From the NCBI GenBank assembly GCA_035540635.1, contig DATLGH010000008.1, forward strand, positions 1 to 39,146: a stretch of DNA of 39,146 nucleotides, read 5' to 3'. This stretch comes from Egibacteraceae bacterium. GTDB taxonomy: Bacteria; Actinomycetota; Nitriliruptoria; Euzebyales; Egibacteraceae. Positions within the stretch are counted from its first letter, which is position 1. Each line of letters opens with the position of its first letter. Made by a program: the position numbers and the translations under genes. Below the pieces are notes generated by a model that was not told the DNA's origin, searched no databases, and saw nothing but the letters and a program-made list of their open reading frames with translations. This document shows positions 14,989 to 22,755 of this stretch, in pieces.

Positions 14989-15080
14989 CCCTGCCCGCGG
15001 ACCCATGGCCGGGGAACACCAGGAAACACCCTGCCCGCAGCCCACACGGTCGGGGAACACCCATGCCCGCGGACCCGGCG
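14989..15080 (+). repeat. Imperfect 40-bp repeats after the HNH fragment
   Basis: The pattern CCCTGCCCGCGG-ACCCA...GG-CGGGGAACACC occurs at 14989-15020 and 15029-15061, with a partial third copy at 15062-15080. Copies share TGCCCGC and CGGGGAACACC blocks but differ inside. Spacing is about 40 bp. There are no unique spacers between highly conserved repeats, so this is not a CRISPR array. It fills the 184-bp gap between the HNH fragment and the convergent MDMPI-like gene. Confidence 0.6.
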
Positions 15081-15140
15081 CCACCCCGCCGGGCTGCCCG
15101 ACGGCGCACCCACGGGGGTCGGGGCGCAGGAGCCCGGCGG

Positions 15141-15797
15141 TCACGTCCACCCCGGCGGGCGGGTGCGGCGAGCGACGGTGCCGTCCCACTCGTCGAGGGG
15201 TGCGCAGTGCCAGTACCAGCTCCCGTCGAGGCGCGCCCGCCCCGGCAGCGCCGTGCGGCCGTTCGCCCACCGCAGGACAGCCCAGGGGTCGGTCGCAGGA
15301 GCGGGCGCCGCCGCGCCGGCCCGAGGCGCCCACGGGAAGAGCCGGGCGAGGACTCTGGCGCAGAGGTCGGCGGGCGGTGCGAAGGCGACGCCGAGTCCGC
15401 TGGCGATGTCGTCGGTGTGGATGAGCGTCTCGTCGCAGCCCATGGCGAGGAAACCCTCCGCGTCGGCCATGCCCGCCGGGTGGTAGCCGCGGGTGCCCGC
15501 CGGCACGCCGCGGGCGACGGCGGCGAGCACCGCCGAGGCGGAGTCAACGGTCGTGAGCAGCCGCGACACGGACGCGGTGCCGTCACCAGAGCGTGGGAAC
15601 GGCCGGTCCTCCCCGGCGACGGCGAGATCGACGCTGTAGAAGAGCAGCGCGTCGACGATGTGGTCCAGCGTGCGCCGGCAGTCCCAGGTCAGCTCGCCGG
15701 CCACCACGCCCCAGTCCGCGTCGAGCGCCGGCTCGAGGGTCTGCCTGCACACCTCGGCGGCGAGCCGCAGGTCGTCGGGGGTCACCGGTTGTCTCAC
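15141..15797 (-). CDS. MDMPI/DinB-like mycothiol-dependent family protein
   Basis: A 218-residue four-helix-bundle protein. The N-terminal half resembles the mycothiol-dependent maleylpyruvate isomerase N domain (DinB_2 superfamily): 'PDWGVVAGELTWDCRRTLDHIVDALLFY'-like helix with the metal-ligand His (TLDHIVDAL). Later helices contain 'GFLAMGCDETLIHTDDIASGLG', carrying the second cluster of His/Asp ligands. Relatives use mycothiol to isomerise or detoxify substrates, or are of unknown function. The GTG start is 13 nt after the hemB stop, so it is probably co-transcribed with hemB as the last gene of the block. The C-terminal domain 'WAVLRWANGRTALPGR' is typical of actinobacterial paralogues. 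The substrate is not predictable. Confidence 0.75.
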   Translation of the reverse strand: MRQPVTPDDLRLAAEVCRQTLEPALDADWGVVAGELTWDCRRTLDHIVDALLFYSVDLAVAGEDRPFPRSGDGTASVSRLLTTVDSASAVLAAVARGVPAGTRGYHPAGMADAEGFLAMGCDETLIHTDDIASGLGVAFAPPADLCARVLARLFPWAPRAGAAAPAPATDPWAVLRWANGRTALPGRARLDGSWYWHCAPLDEWDGTVARRTRPPGWT

Positions 15798-15810
15798 GGT
15801 GCGCGGGAGG

Positions 15811-16803
15811 TCAGCTCGACAGGCGGCGGGCCATCCAGCCGGCGGCGTAGGTGATGACGATGTCGGCGCCCGCCCGGCGGATGGAGCGCAGCGTCTCCTC
15901 CATGATGCGGTCCCCGTCGATCCAGCCCCGCTCCGCGGCGGCGTGGACCATCGCGTACTCCCCGGAGACGTGATAGGCGGCGAGGGGCAATCGGGTGGCC
16001 TCCTTCACCCGCCAGACGAGGTCGAGGTAGGGCACGGCCGGCTTGACGAGGAGCACGTCGGCGCCCTCGGCCGCGTCGGTGAGCGCCTCACGGACACCCT
16101 CGTCGCCGTTGGCCGGGTCGAGCTGGTAGCCGGCGCGGTCCCCGAACGACGGGGCACACTCCGCCGCGTCGCGGAACGGCCCGTAGAACGCGGAGGCGTA
16201 CTTCGTGCAGTAGCTCATGATGCCGGTCTTCTCCGCGTAGCCGGCGTCGTCGAGGGCTGCCCGGATCCCCGCCACCTGGCCGTCCATCATTCCCGATGGT
16301 GCGACGAGGTCGGCGCCGGCCTCGGCCTGGCTGACGGCCGCACGCGCGTAGGCGGCGACCGCGGCGTCGTTGTCGACGCTGCCGTCGGAGCGCACCGGCC
16401 CGCAGTGGCCGTGGTCGGTGTACTCGTCGAGGCAGGTGTCGGCGAGCAGCACGATTTCGTCACCGTGGTCGTCACGGAGCGCGCGAAGGGCCCGCTGCAC
16501 GATCCCGTCGGGCTCCCATGCCGCCGTTCCCTCGGCGTCCTTGCTCGCCGGCACGCCGAACAGCAGCCAGCTCGTCACCCCGGCGGCCCGCAGCTTCTTG
16601 GCCTCCGTCCGCAAGCTCTCGAGAGTGTGCTGGACGACGCCCGGAAGGGACGCCACCGGCTGGGCGTCGCTGATGCCCTCCTTGACGAACAGCGGCGCGA
16701 CCAGCTGCTCGGGGGCGAGCCGGGTCTCGCAACCGAGGTCGCGCAACGCCGCGGTCCGGCGGAGCCGCCGGGGCCGGCCGGCGGGGAAGGGGGCGGGTCG
16801 CAT
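15811..16803 (-). CDS. hemB: Delta-aminolevulinic acid dehydratase (porphobilinogen synthase)
   Basis: HemB condenses two 5-aminolevulinates into porphobilinogen, step two of the tetrapyrrole pathway. The 330 residues fit the family. The N-terminal arm 'RPRRLRRTAALRDLGCETRLAPEQLVAPLFVKEG' is canonical. The two Schiff-base lysines are in 'MSYCTKYASAFYGPFRDA' and 'DVLLVKPAVPYLDL'. The metal segment reads 'TCLDEYTDHGHCG', with two of the three zinc-site cysteines and Asp at the middle position. The start is ATG 16803; an in-frame extension upstream has no ribosome site. hemB is separated from hemA-hemC-cobA/hemD by two LVIVD genes that run in the same direction. A large inverted repeat lies directly upstream. 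Confidence 0.95.
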   Translation of the reverse strand: MRPAPFPAGRPRRLRRTAALRDLGCETRLAPEQLVAPLFVKEGISDAQPVASLPGVVQHTLESLRTEAKKLRAAGVTSWLLFGVPASKDAEGTAAWEPDGIVQRALRALRDDHGDEIVLLADTCLDEYTDHGHCGPVRSDGSVDNDAAVAAYARAAVSQAEAGADLVAPSGMMDGQVAGIRAALDDAGYAEKTGIMSYCTKYASAFYGPFRDAAECAPSFGDRAGYQLDPANGDEGVREALTDAAEGADVLLVKPAVPYLDLVWRVKEATRLPLAAYHVSGEYAMVHAAAERGWIDGDRIMEETLRSIRRAGADIVITYAAGWMARRLSS

Positions 16804-16852
16804 CCCTGCGAGGATAGACGCGCTGGGACGGCGCACCGGAGCCCGCCGGAGC

Positions 16853-16892
16853 GCGCCACCGACCCGGGTTTTCCGCACCGGATCGGTGGCGC
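16853..16892 (-). repeat. 10-bp inverted repeat upstream of hemB
   Basis: GCGCCACCGA (16853-16862) pairs exactly with TCGGTGGCGC (16883-16892), with a 20-nt loop containing TTTT. It fills the gap between the end of the LVIVD gene and hemB. It could end transcription of the LVIVD pair or act as an upstream element of hemB; with no T-run after the stem, termination is uncertain. Confidence 0.6.
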
Positions 16893-16914
16893 GCCACCCG
16901 GCCGTCACGTGCGG

Positions 16915-18369
16915 CTATCGACGCCTCGGGCCAGGAAGGGAGAACTCCTGCGTCTGCGGGTTCAGGTGCGGCAGGCGGATCTCCCCCGCCATCACCGGGT
17001 CGCTGACGCGGAAGACGTTCAGGCCGGACTGGATCTCCGACTCGTAGACGAAGCCGTTGTACCAGTACGTCGACCACGCCCCGCCGAGGTTGGCCGGCGT
17101 GATCGGGTCCGGGTCGGAGAACGCCACGACGCGCGGGTTCGCCGGGTCGGTGAACTCGACCACCCACGTCCCGGCCTGGTAGTGCCCGCCGACCGCGACG
17201 TAGCGGCCACTGCGCAGCGGGACGATGTTGTAGTTGTGGACGGTGCAGTTCTCCCCCTCGCCGTCCTGCGGGCGCGGGAGGACCCACTGGCCGAGCTTCT
17301 CGCCGGTGTTGGCGTCGTAGAAGAACTTGCTCTTGTAGATGTCGGCGTCCTCGGAGCGGCAACGCGGATCCGCGCCGCCGCCCGGCTCCCAACCGAGGAC
17401 GAGCACCCGCCCGTCCCAGGTGAACGTGGCGGAGTGCCAGCGGCCGCCGATGCCGACCTTGTTACCCAGGTCGTCCTCCTCCTCGACGTTGTAGAGCCAC
17501 CGCGGCGCCGTCAACGAGCCGCCGCGCGGGCCCCCGACGGAGAAGACGTTCGCGGCGTGGCCGCTCGCGCAGGCGAGCAGGTTCACGTCGCCGAGGATGA
17601 GCCCGGCGTCGTGGCAGCCGTTGTTGCTGCCGAGGGAACCCGGCATGAGCGGGACGTACCCGATGTGGCGGGCGCCCGCCGGATTGGCGAGGGGCACTTC
17701 GATGATGTCCATCGCGTCGCACACGGGCCGGCCGCCGCCCGAGGAGTTGTTGCTGTAGACGATGAGCCGGTTGCCCGCCGGGTCGGGCGTGCCGGTCACG
17801 GTGTGCGAGCCGCAGCCGTCCGCGGTGCCGCGCTGCGCCGCGCCCGCCTGACTGAACTCGACCGCCGCGACCAGCGCCGGCCTCGCCGGGTTGCTGATGT
17901 CGAACACGTGCACGCCCTCGAACCCCACGGGCACGGGCTGCCCGAGGCACATGCGCCCCGCCGGCGCGGGCGAGTTCCAGGAGCGCACGACGATGTGCTC
18001 CCAGACGTAGACGTCGCCCTGGTCGCCGTTGCAGCGAGGATGGCTCACGAGCTTGGGGTTGCCGGGCGCGGACACATCGACGATCCGGAAGCCGTCGTAG
18101 TTGCCGTGGATCGCGTACTTGCCCCAGAACGCGATGTCGGAGCTGATCTGGCGCTGGGCGGCGGGCACGCCGAAGAACTGCGCGGGGTGCGGGCTGTGGC
18201 CGAGGGCGTGGATGTTCCTCGTGCTCTCCCGCGCGGTGTAGCTGCCGGCCTCTCCGGGCGGGTCGTCGTGGTCGTGGTCGTCGTCGGGATGCGCGCCGGC
18301 GGGTACGGGCAGGGCGAGCAGGGACAGTGCTGCGAGCAGCACGAGGATGCGGCGAGCAGTGCCCATCAT
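16915..18369 (-). CDS. Secreted LVIVD-repeat beta-propeller protein (copy 1)
   Basis: A 484-residue exported protein. Residues 1-25 are a signal peptide (MMGTARRILVLLAALSLLALPVPAGA) with predicted cleavage before 'HPDDDHDHDD', an unusual His/Asp-rich N terminus. The body carries LVIVD-type repeats ('YDGFRIVDVSAPGNPKLVS', 'EGVHVFDISNPARPALVA', 'GTWVVEFTDPANPRVVA') expected to form a beta propeller. Cys/His motifs shared with copy 2 include CNGxQxDV, CGSHT, CHD, WHSATFxWDG and CTxHNxNxxPLR, and near the C terminus 'WSTYWYNGFVYESEI'. ATG 18369 follows GAAAGG. Family members are mostly uncharacterised surface or secreted proteins; the function here is unknown. It lies 97 bp after its paralogue and just before hemB. 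Confidence 0.85.
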   Translation of the reverse strand: MMGTARRILVLLAALSLLALPVPAGAHPDDDHDHDDPPGEAGSYTARESTRNIHALGHSPHPAQFFGVPAAQRQISSDIAFWGKYAIHGNYDGFRIVDVSAPGNPKLVSHPRCNGDQGDVYVWEHIVVRSWNSPAPAGRMCLGQPVPVGFEGVHVFDISNPARPALVAAVEFSQAGAAQRGTADGCGSHTVTGTPDPAGNRLIVYSNNSSGGGRPVCDAMDIIEVPLANPAGARHIGYVPLMPGSLGSNNGCHDAGLILGDVNLLACASGHAANVFSVGGPRGGSLTAPRWLYNVEEEDDLGNKVGIGGRWHSATFTWDGRVLVLGWEPGGGADPRCRSEDADIYKSKFFYDANTGEKLGQWVLPRPQDGEGENCTVHNYNIVPLRSGRYVAVGGHYQAGTWVVEFTDPANPRVVAFSDPDPITPANLGGAWSTYWYNGFVYESEIQSGLNVFRVSDPVMAGEIRLPHLNPQTQEFSLPGPRRR

Positions 18370-18466
18370 GTCACGGCCTTTCTCGGTACGAGGGAGCGCC
18401 ACGGGCCGGGGCCACTCACGGTGGTCCCGGCCCGGACGAGGTGCGATGCCATCGGTCCCAGCGCGG

Positions 18467-19861
18467 TCAGCGCAGAACGGACTCCTGGGTCTGCGGGTTC
18501 AGGTAGGGCAGCTTGCGGGCACCCGCGCGTGCCTGGTCGCTGAGGAGGAAGGTGTCCACGCCCCGGAGGATGTCGTTGGCGTAGATGAAGCCGTTGTACC
18601 AGTAGCTCGACCAGGCGCTGCCGCCGTGGGGACGGTAGAAGCCGATCTCGGCAGCGGCCTCGCTCGCACCCGCGACGAGGCGGTCGACGTCGATGACCGT
18701 CGTCCCTCCCGTGTAGGCCGAGGACACGAGGACGTTGCGGCCCCGCAGCGGGATGAAGTTGAAGTTGTGCATCGTGCAGGTCCCGGCCTCGGAGCGCGGG
18801 ATCTTGTAGTTGGCGAGCAGATCGCCGGTCTGGGTGTCGAAGAACCAGATACGGCCCTGAAGGTCCGTGGGGTCCACGCAGCGGGGCTGGCCGCCGCCGC
18901 CTGACTCGTCGCCGAACGCGACGATCGAGCCGTCCCAGCTGAACGTCGCGGAGTGCCAGAGGTCGATCTTTGCGGGGTCGACCACGGGGTGGTCGAAGCG
19001 CCACAGCAGCGTCGGGCTGAAGGGGTCGGAGATGTCCCACAGCTGCGCCTCGCTCATGCACGCACCGGCGGCGAGGTTCAGCTCGACGAAGACGCTGATG
19101 TCGTGGCAGGCCTTGAAGGAGAACGTCGTGTTCTGCAGCGGGTAGGTGGCGCTGGCCGTGCCCGGGTCGAGGTACGCCTTGCTCACGGTCGCCTGGGTCG
19201 GGTTGGCGAGCGGCACGTTGATGACCGACACGAACCCGTGCCCGCCACCGTCCTCGGCGCGAACGCAGTTGGGGCCCTGTGCGGCGTTGCCGAGCGGGTA
19301 GGACGACACGTACACGAGGACCCGCCCGTTCGCGGGGTCGGGGTACAGCGTGTGGGTGTGCGACCCGCAGTCGGTCGGGACCGACGCGAGATGCACCGGC
19401 CTCCGCGGGTTGGAGACGTCGAAGATGCGAACACCCTCGAACATGCCCGGGGTGGCCGCCGTGATGCCCACGCCGGTGCTGTCGCACCCGCCGTGGCTCT
19501 GCGGGGCGTCGACCGACTGGAACAACAGGCCGCCGTACACCGACACGTCGCTCTGCGCGCCGTTGCAGCGAAAGTCGGTGATGACCTTCGGGTTCGCCGG
19601 TGAGGCGATGTTGATGACGCGGAAGCCCTGGTAGTTGCCCGCATAGGCGAGGTTGCCGGCGAAGGCGAGGTCGGACTGCGTGGTCGTGCCCTCGGCTTTG
19701 GCCACGTTCGACAGGAGCTTCATGTTCTTGCTGTGCACGTCGGGCCCCTGCGAGCCAGGTCCAGCATGGTCCTCGTCGTCGTGGGCGCCGGCCGGGACGG
19801 CGCCGGCGAGCAGCGACAGCAGGAGTGCGAGCAGCAGGAACACCGACCAGACGCGACGCAT
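18467..19861 (-). CDS. Secreted LVIVD-repeat beta-propeller protein (copy 2)
   Basis: A 464-residue paralogue of the next gene downstream. The signal peptide (MRRVWSVFLLLALLLSLLAGAVPAGA) is again followed by a His/Asp-rich mature start, 'HDDEDHAGPG'. LVIVD repeats include 'YQGFRVINIASPANPKVIT' and 'EGVRIFDVSNPRRPVHLA'. Conserved Cys/His motifs: CNGAQSDV, CGSHTHT, ACHDIS, WHSATFSWDGS, CTMHNFNFIPLRG, and 'WSSYWYNGFIYANDI'. Both proteins end with the same 'PYLNPQTQE'-like sequence. It begins a two-gene unit after a 260-bp gap (19862-20121) downstream of cobA-hemD; that gap shows no gene and should hold the promoter. Divergence between the copies outside the motifs suggests an old tandem duplication. 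Confidence 0.85.
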   Translation of the reverse strand: MRRVWSVFLLLALLLSLLAGAVPAGAHDDEDHAGPGSQGPDVHSKNMKLLSNVAKAEGTTTQSDLAFAGNLAYAGNYQGFRVINIASPANPKVITDFRCNGAQSDVSVYGGLLFQSVDAPQSHGGCDSTGVGITAATPGMFEGVRIFDVSNPRRPVHLASVPTDCGSHTHTLYPDPANGRVLVYVSSYPLGNAAQGPNCVRAEDGGGHGFVSVINVPLANPTQATVSKAYLDPGTASATYPLQNTTFSFKACHDISVFVELNLAAGACMSEAQLWDISDPFSPTLLWRFDHPVVDPAKIDLWHSATFSWDGSIVAFGDESGGGGQPRCVDPTDLQGRIWFFDTQTGDLLANYKIPRSEAGTCTMHNFNFIPLRGRNVLVSSAYTGGTTVIDVDRLVAGASEAAAEIGFYRPHGGSAWSSYWYNGFIYANDILRGVDTFLLSDQARAGARKLPYLNPQTQESVLR

Positions 19862-20121
19862 GGCACGACCTCCCGGACAAGACCGCGCTCATGAAGACTG
19901 CCCGCAGACGGCGCCTTCCGACGCGCGGCACCCCAATTCGATCCAACCCGCGGAGCCGCTGCCGCAATCGCCCCGTTCGAGGGAAAGCGGTCCGACCCCG
20001 ATCACCAACGTCCCCGCGCTCCCCCTTGCGAGCGCACCGCCCAAGTCCTTGCCCCTGGGCCGCCGAAAACGCTACTCCCGGTTCAGGCGCCCGACAAGGG
20101 TGAAATCCGAGGCGACCCAGC

Positions 20122-21693
20122 TCATGCGCGCCGGGATCCAGCCGCAGCGACGACCGCGCCGACAAGACCGTCGAGGTCGTGGGGGTCGGCCTCGGCGTCA
20201 ACGGGCAGGCCGAGCTCGCGGCAGGTCGCCGAGGTCACCGGCCCGATGGAGGCGATGCGCAGGGACGGGTCCGGCGGCTCGCCGAGCAGCGTCACGAAGT
20301 TGCGCACGGTGGACGAGGAGGCGAAGGCGGCGACGTCGACGTCACCGGCGGTCAGGCGCGCACGCACGGCGGGCGCGAGCTCGGCGACCGGTACGGTCCG
20401 GTAGGCCTCGACTTCGGTCGTCTCCCATCCCGCCGCCGCGAGCGCCTCGGTGAGCGTCGGCGTGGCGAGGTCCGCGCGCGCGAGCAGCACCCGCGCGGGC
20501 CTGTGATCCTCCACGAACGCGTCGGCGAGACCCCGGGTGGTGTAGCGCTCGGGCACGAGATCGGCGCGCAGGCCGTGCGCGGCGAGCGCCTCGCCGGTGC
20601 CCGGTCCCACGGCGGCGATGCGCACCCGCGCGAGCAGCCGCGCGTCGGCCCCGAGTTTCGTCACCTGCTCCCACACGGCCTCGACGCCGTTGGCCGAGGT
20701 GAGCGCCAGCCAGTCGAACCCGCCCTCCGCGACCCGCCAGAGGCATTCCTGCAGGCGGTCGGGGTCGCGGGCGGGCGCGATGGCGATGGTGGGCGCCTCG
20801 ACGGGTTCGGCGCCGAGCGCGCGCAACCGCTCGGACAGCGCCGAGGCCTGATGGCGCGTGCGGGGCACGAGCACCGACACCCCCTGAAGGGGTCGGCGGT
20901 GGCGGACCCAGGCCGCCTCGCCCTCGTACCAAGCGATGTCCTCCCGCAGGGCGACGACGTCGCCGACGACGACGATCGCGGGATTGCTGAACGCCGCAGC
21001 CGCGGCGCGCTCGGCGATGTCCGCGAGGGTTGCCGTGAGCGTCCGCTGGCGAGCCGTCGTCCCCCAGCGCACAAGCGCGACCGGCGTCGCGGGGGGCTTG
21101 CCGGCCGCCACGAGCGCGGCGGCGATCTCACCAAGCCGCCGCATCCCCATGTAGAACAACAACGTGCCGGGGAAGGCGGCAAGCGCGGCGTAGTCGACCT
21201 GGGAACCAGGCTTGGTGGGATCCTCGTGGCCGGTCACGACCGCGAACGCCGGCGCGACGCCCCGGTGGGTCACCGGGATTCCGGCGTAGGCGGGAGCCGC
21301 AACGCCGGCGGTCACTGCGGGGACCACCTCGAACGGCACCCCGGCGGCCACACAGGCCTGCGCCTCTTCGGAGCCGCGCCCCAGCACGAACGGGTCGCCG
21401 CCCTTGAGGCGCACGACGGCCTGCCCGGCCAGGGCCCGCTCGACGAGCAGGGCGTTGATCTCGTCCTGGGTCATCGCGTGGCGGTCGGGGAGCTTGCCGA
21501 CGTCGACCAGGGCGCAGTCCTCGGCGCAGAGGCCGAGCGCTTCAGCGGGCGCGAGCCGGTCGTAGGCCACGACCGTGGCGGTCGCGAGCAGCCGTGCGGC
21601 CCGCAGCCCGATGAGCCCGGGGTCCCCCGGTCCGCCTCCGACGAGGTGGACGGTCCCGCGGGCTGCCGGCGGCCCCCCGAACGGCCACGTCAC
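20122..21693 (-). CDS. Fused uroporphyrinogen-III C-methyltransferase / uroporphyrinogen-III synthase
   Basis: A 523-residue fusion. Residues about 10-250 are SUMT/CobA: 'VHLVGGGPGDPGLIGLRA' (SAM site), 'VDVGK', 'VVRLKGGDPFVLGRGSEEA', 'VPAVTAGVAAPAYAGIPVTHRG' and 'FAVVTGHED'. Residues about 265-515 are HemD: 'PLQGVSVLVPRTRHQASALSERLRALG', 'WLALTSANGVEAVWEQV', 'AFASSSTVRNFVTLLG' and 'RIASIGPVTSATCRELG'. HemD cyclises hydroxymethylbilane to uroporphyrinogen III; CobA methylates it to precorrin-2 for sirohaem or cobalamin. Such fusions are common in actinobacteria. The GTG start overlaps the hemC stop by 4 nt (GTGA). Upstream in-frame codons lie inside hemC and are not conserved. No frameshift is seen. 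Confidence 0.93.
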   Translation of the reverse strand: MTWPFGGPPAARGTVHLVGGGPGDPGLIGLRAARLLATATVVAYDRLAPAEALGLCAEDCALVDVGKLPDRHAMTQDEINALLVERALAGQAVVRLKGGDPFVLGRGSEEAQACVAAGVPFEVVPAVTAGVAAPAYAGIPVTHRGVAPAFAVVTGHEDPTKPGSQVDYAALAAFPGTLLFYMGMRRLGEIAAALVAAGKPPATPVALVRWGTTARQRTLTATLADIAERAAAAAFSNPAIVVVGDVVALREDIAWYEGEAAWVRHRRPLQGVSVLVPRTRHQASALSERLRALGAEPVEAPTIAIAPARDPDRLQECLWRVAEGGFDWLALTSANGVEAVWEQVTKLGADARLLARVRIAAVGPGTGEALAAHGLRADLVPERYTTRGLADAFVEDHRPARVLLARADLATPTLTEALAAAGWETTEVEAYRTVPVAELAPAVRARLTAGDVDVAAFASSSTVRNFVTLLGEPPDPSLRIASIGPVTSATCRELGLPVDAEADPHDLDGLVGAVVAAAGSRRA

Positions 21694-22676
21694 GGGCGAG
21701 CGCCGGGGTGCGCGTCGCGCGTCGCCGCGATCACGTCGAGCATCGCCGCGCCGCCCGACGCGATCATCTGGCCGGCGAGCGCCACGCCGAGCTCCTCGGG
21801 ACGCTCGGCGGGACCGCGGTGGGACCGCCGGAGCACCTCGCCGCTGACCGGGTCGGCGAGCATGCCGGCCAGGTGGAGGAGCCCGTCGGACCGGAGCGTC
21901 GCGAGCGCGCCGACGGGCGCGAGGCAGCCGCCGCCGAGGTGGGACAGAAAGGACCGCTCGGCGCGCACGCCCCGGCGGGAGGCGTCGTCGTCGATGTGGG
22001 CGCAGGCCGCGAGCGCGTCGCTGTCGCCGGCGCGGCACTCGACGGCGAGCGCGCCCTGGGCCGCGGCGGGCAGCACCTGCCCCGCCTCGAGCGCCACGGC
22101 CTTCAGCGGCAGGCCGAGGGCACCGACGCCCCCCTCCTGCTCGGGCACGTAGAGCCGGCGCATGCCGGCGAAAGCGACGACGACCGCGTCGAGCTCGCCG
22201 TCGGCGACCTTGCGCAGTCGCGTGTCGAGGTTGCCGCGCACCGGTCGCACCCGCAGTCGGGGGCGCGCACGGAGCAGCTGCGAGCGGCGGCGTTGCGAGC
22301 TCGTGCCGACCGTCGCGCCGGCCGGCAGCTCGCCGAGGTCGTGGCCGTGGCGGGTGACGAGCACGTCGCGGGGGTCCTCGCGGGCGGGCACCGCGGCGAT
22401 CGTGAGGCCGTCCACCGGCGTGCTCGGCAGGTCCTTGTAGGAGTGGACCGCGAGGTCGACCTCGCCGGCCAGCAGGGCCGCCCTGATCGTGTCGACGAAG
22501 AGCCCCTTGACGTCGAACTCGCCGATGGCCCGCTCCGGCGACAGGTCACCGCTCGTGGCCATCGGGACGAGCGTGAACGCGAGACCGCTGCGCCCGGCGA
22601 GGAGGCGACCGGTCTGGTAGGCCTGCGCCCGCGCGAGGGCCGAGCGCCGCGTCGCGATGCGGAGCGTGAACGCCAG
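21690..22676 (-). CDS. hemC: Porphobilinogen deaminase (hydroxymethylbilane synthase)
   Basis: HemC polymerises four porphobilinogens into hydroxymethylbilane. The conserved N terminus 'TLRIATRRSALARAQA' lies upstream of the first ATG in the gene. In that frame a TAG precedes it by only a few codons, and no ATG, GTG or TTG lies between the stop and the conserved sequence. CTG at 22676-22674, shortly after AGGAAG, is therefore the most likely start (328 residues). Other motifs: 'ATSGDLSPERAIGEFDVKGLFVDTI', 'AVHSYKDLPS', 'GTSSQRRRSQLL', 'VRGNLDTRLRKV' and 'GGGCLAPVGA', which holds the cysteine that binds the dipyrromethane cofactor. It is followed by cobA-hemD with a 4-nt overlap. Start choice is uncertain; the identity is not. 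Confidence 0.92.
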   Translation of the reverse strand: MAFTLRIATRRSALARAQAYQTGRLLAGRSGLAFTLVPMATSGDLSPERAIGEFDVKGLFVDTIRAALLAGEVDLAVHSYKDLPSTPVDGLTIAAVPAREDPRDVLVTRHGHDLGELPAGATVGTSSQRRRSQLLRARPRLRVRPVRGNLDTRLRKVADGELDAVVVAFAGMRRLYVPEQEGGVGALGLPLKAVALEAGQVLPAAAQGALAVECRAGDSDALAACAHIDDDASRRGVRAERSFLSHLGGGCLAPVGALATLRSDGLLHLAGMLADPVSGEVLRRSHRGPAERPEELGVALAGQMIASGGAAMLDVIAATRDAHPGARP

Positions 22677-22732
22677 GGCTTCCTACCGCCTTCGGCTGCT
22701 GGGGAGCGACAAGCCGCGCTACCTGCCTTCGG

Positions 22733-22755
22733 CTGCCCGAGGGCTACTCGGGCAG
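22733..22755 (-). repeat. Perfect hairpin enclosing the hemA stop codon
   Basis: CTGCCCGAG (22755-22747 on the minus strand reads as CTGCCCGAG, paired with CTCGGGCAG at 22741-22733) forms a 9-bp stem with a 5-nt loop that contains the hemA TAG. The 67-bp hemA-hemC gap also has two copies of a CCTTCGGCTGC block (about 22689 and 22727). With no T-run it is unlikely to be a full terminator; attenuation or mRNA processing is possible. Confidence 0.6.

Noticed and set aside
14989-15080. CRISPR array
   Set aside because: Repeats are imperfect, only two and a half copies exist, and there are no unique spacers or cas genes.
15811-16803. HemB metal-site variation as a novel feature
   Set aside because: Asp in place of the middle Cys (CLDEYTDHGHC) is, as far as I recall, ordinary in actinobacterial HemB.
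15658-18543. Open frame of 961 codons on the plus strand
   Set aside because: It is antisense to hemB and the LVIVD gene, which both have full family motifs; its Arg/Val/Gly/Asp-rich content is typical of a high-GC shadow frame.
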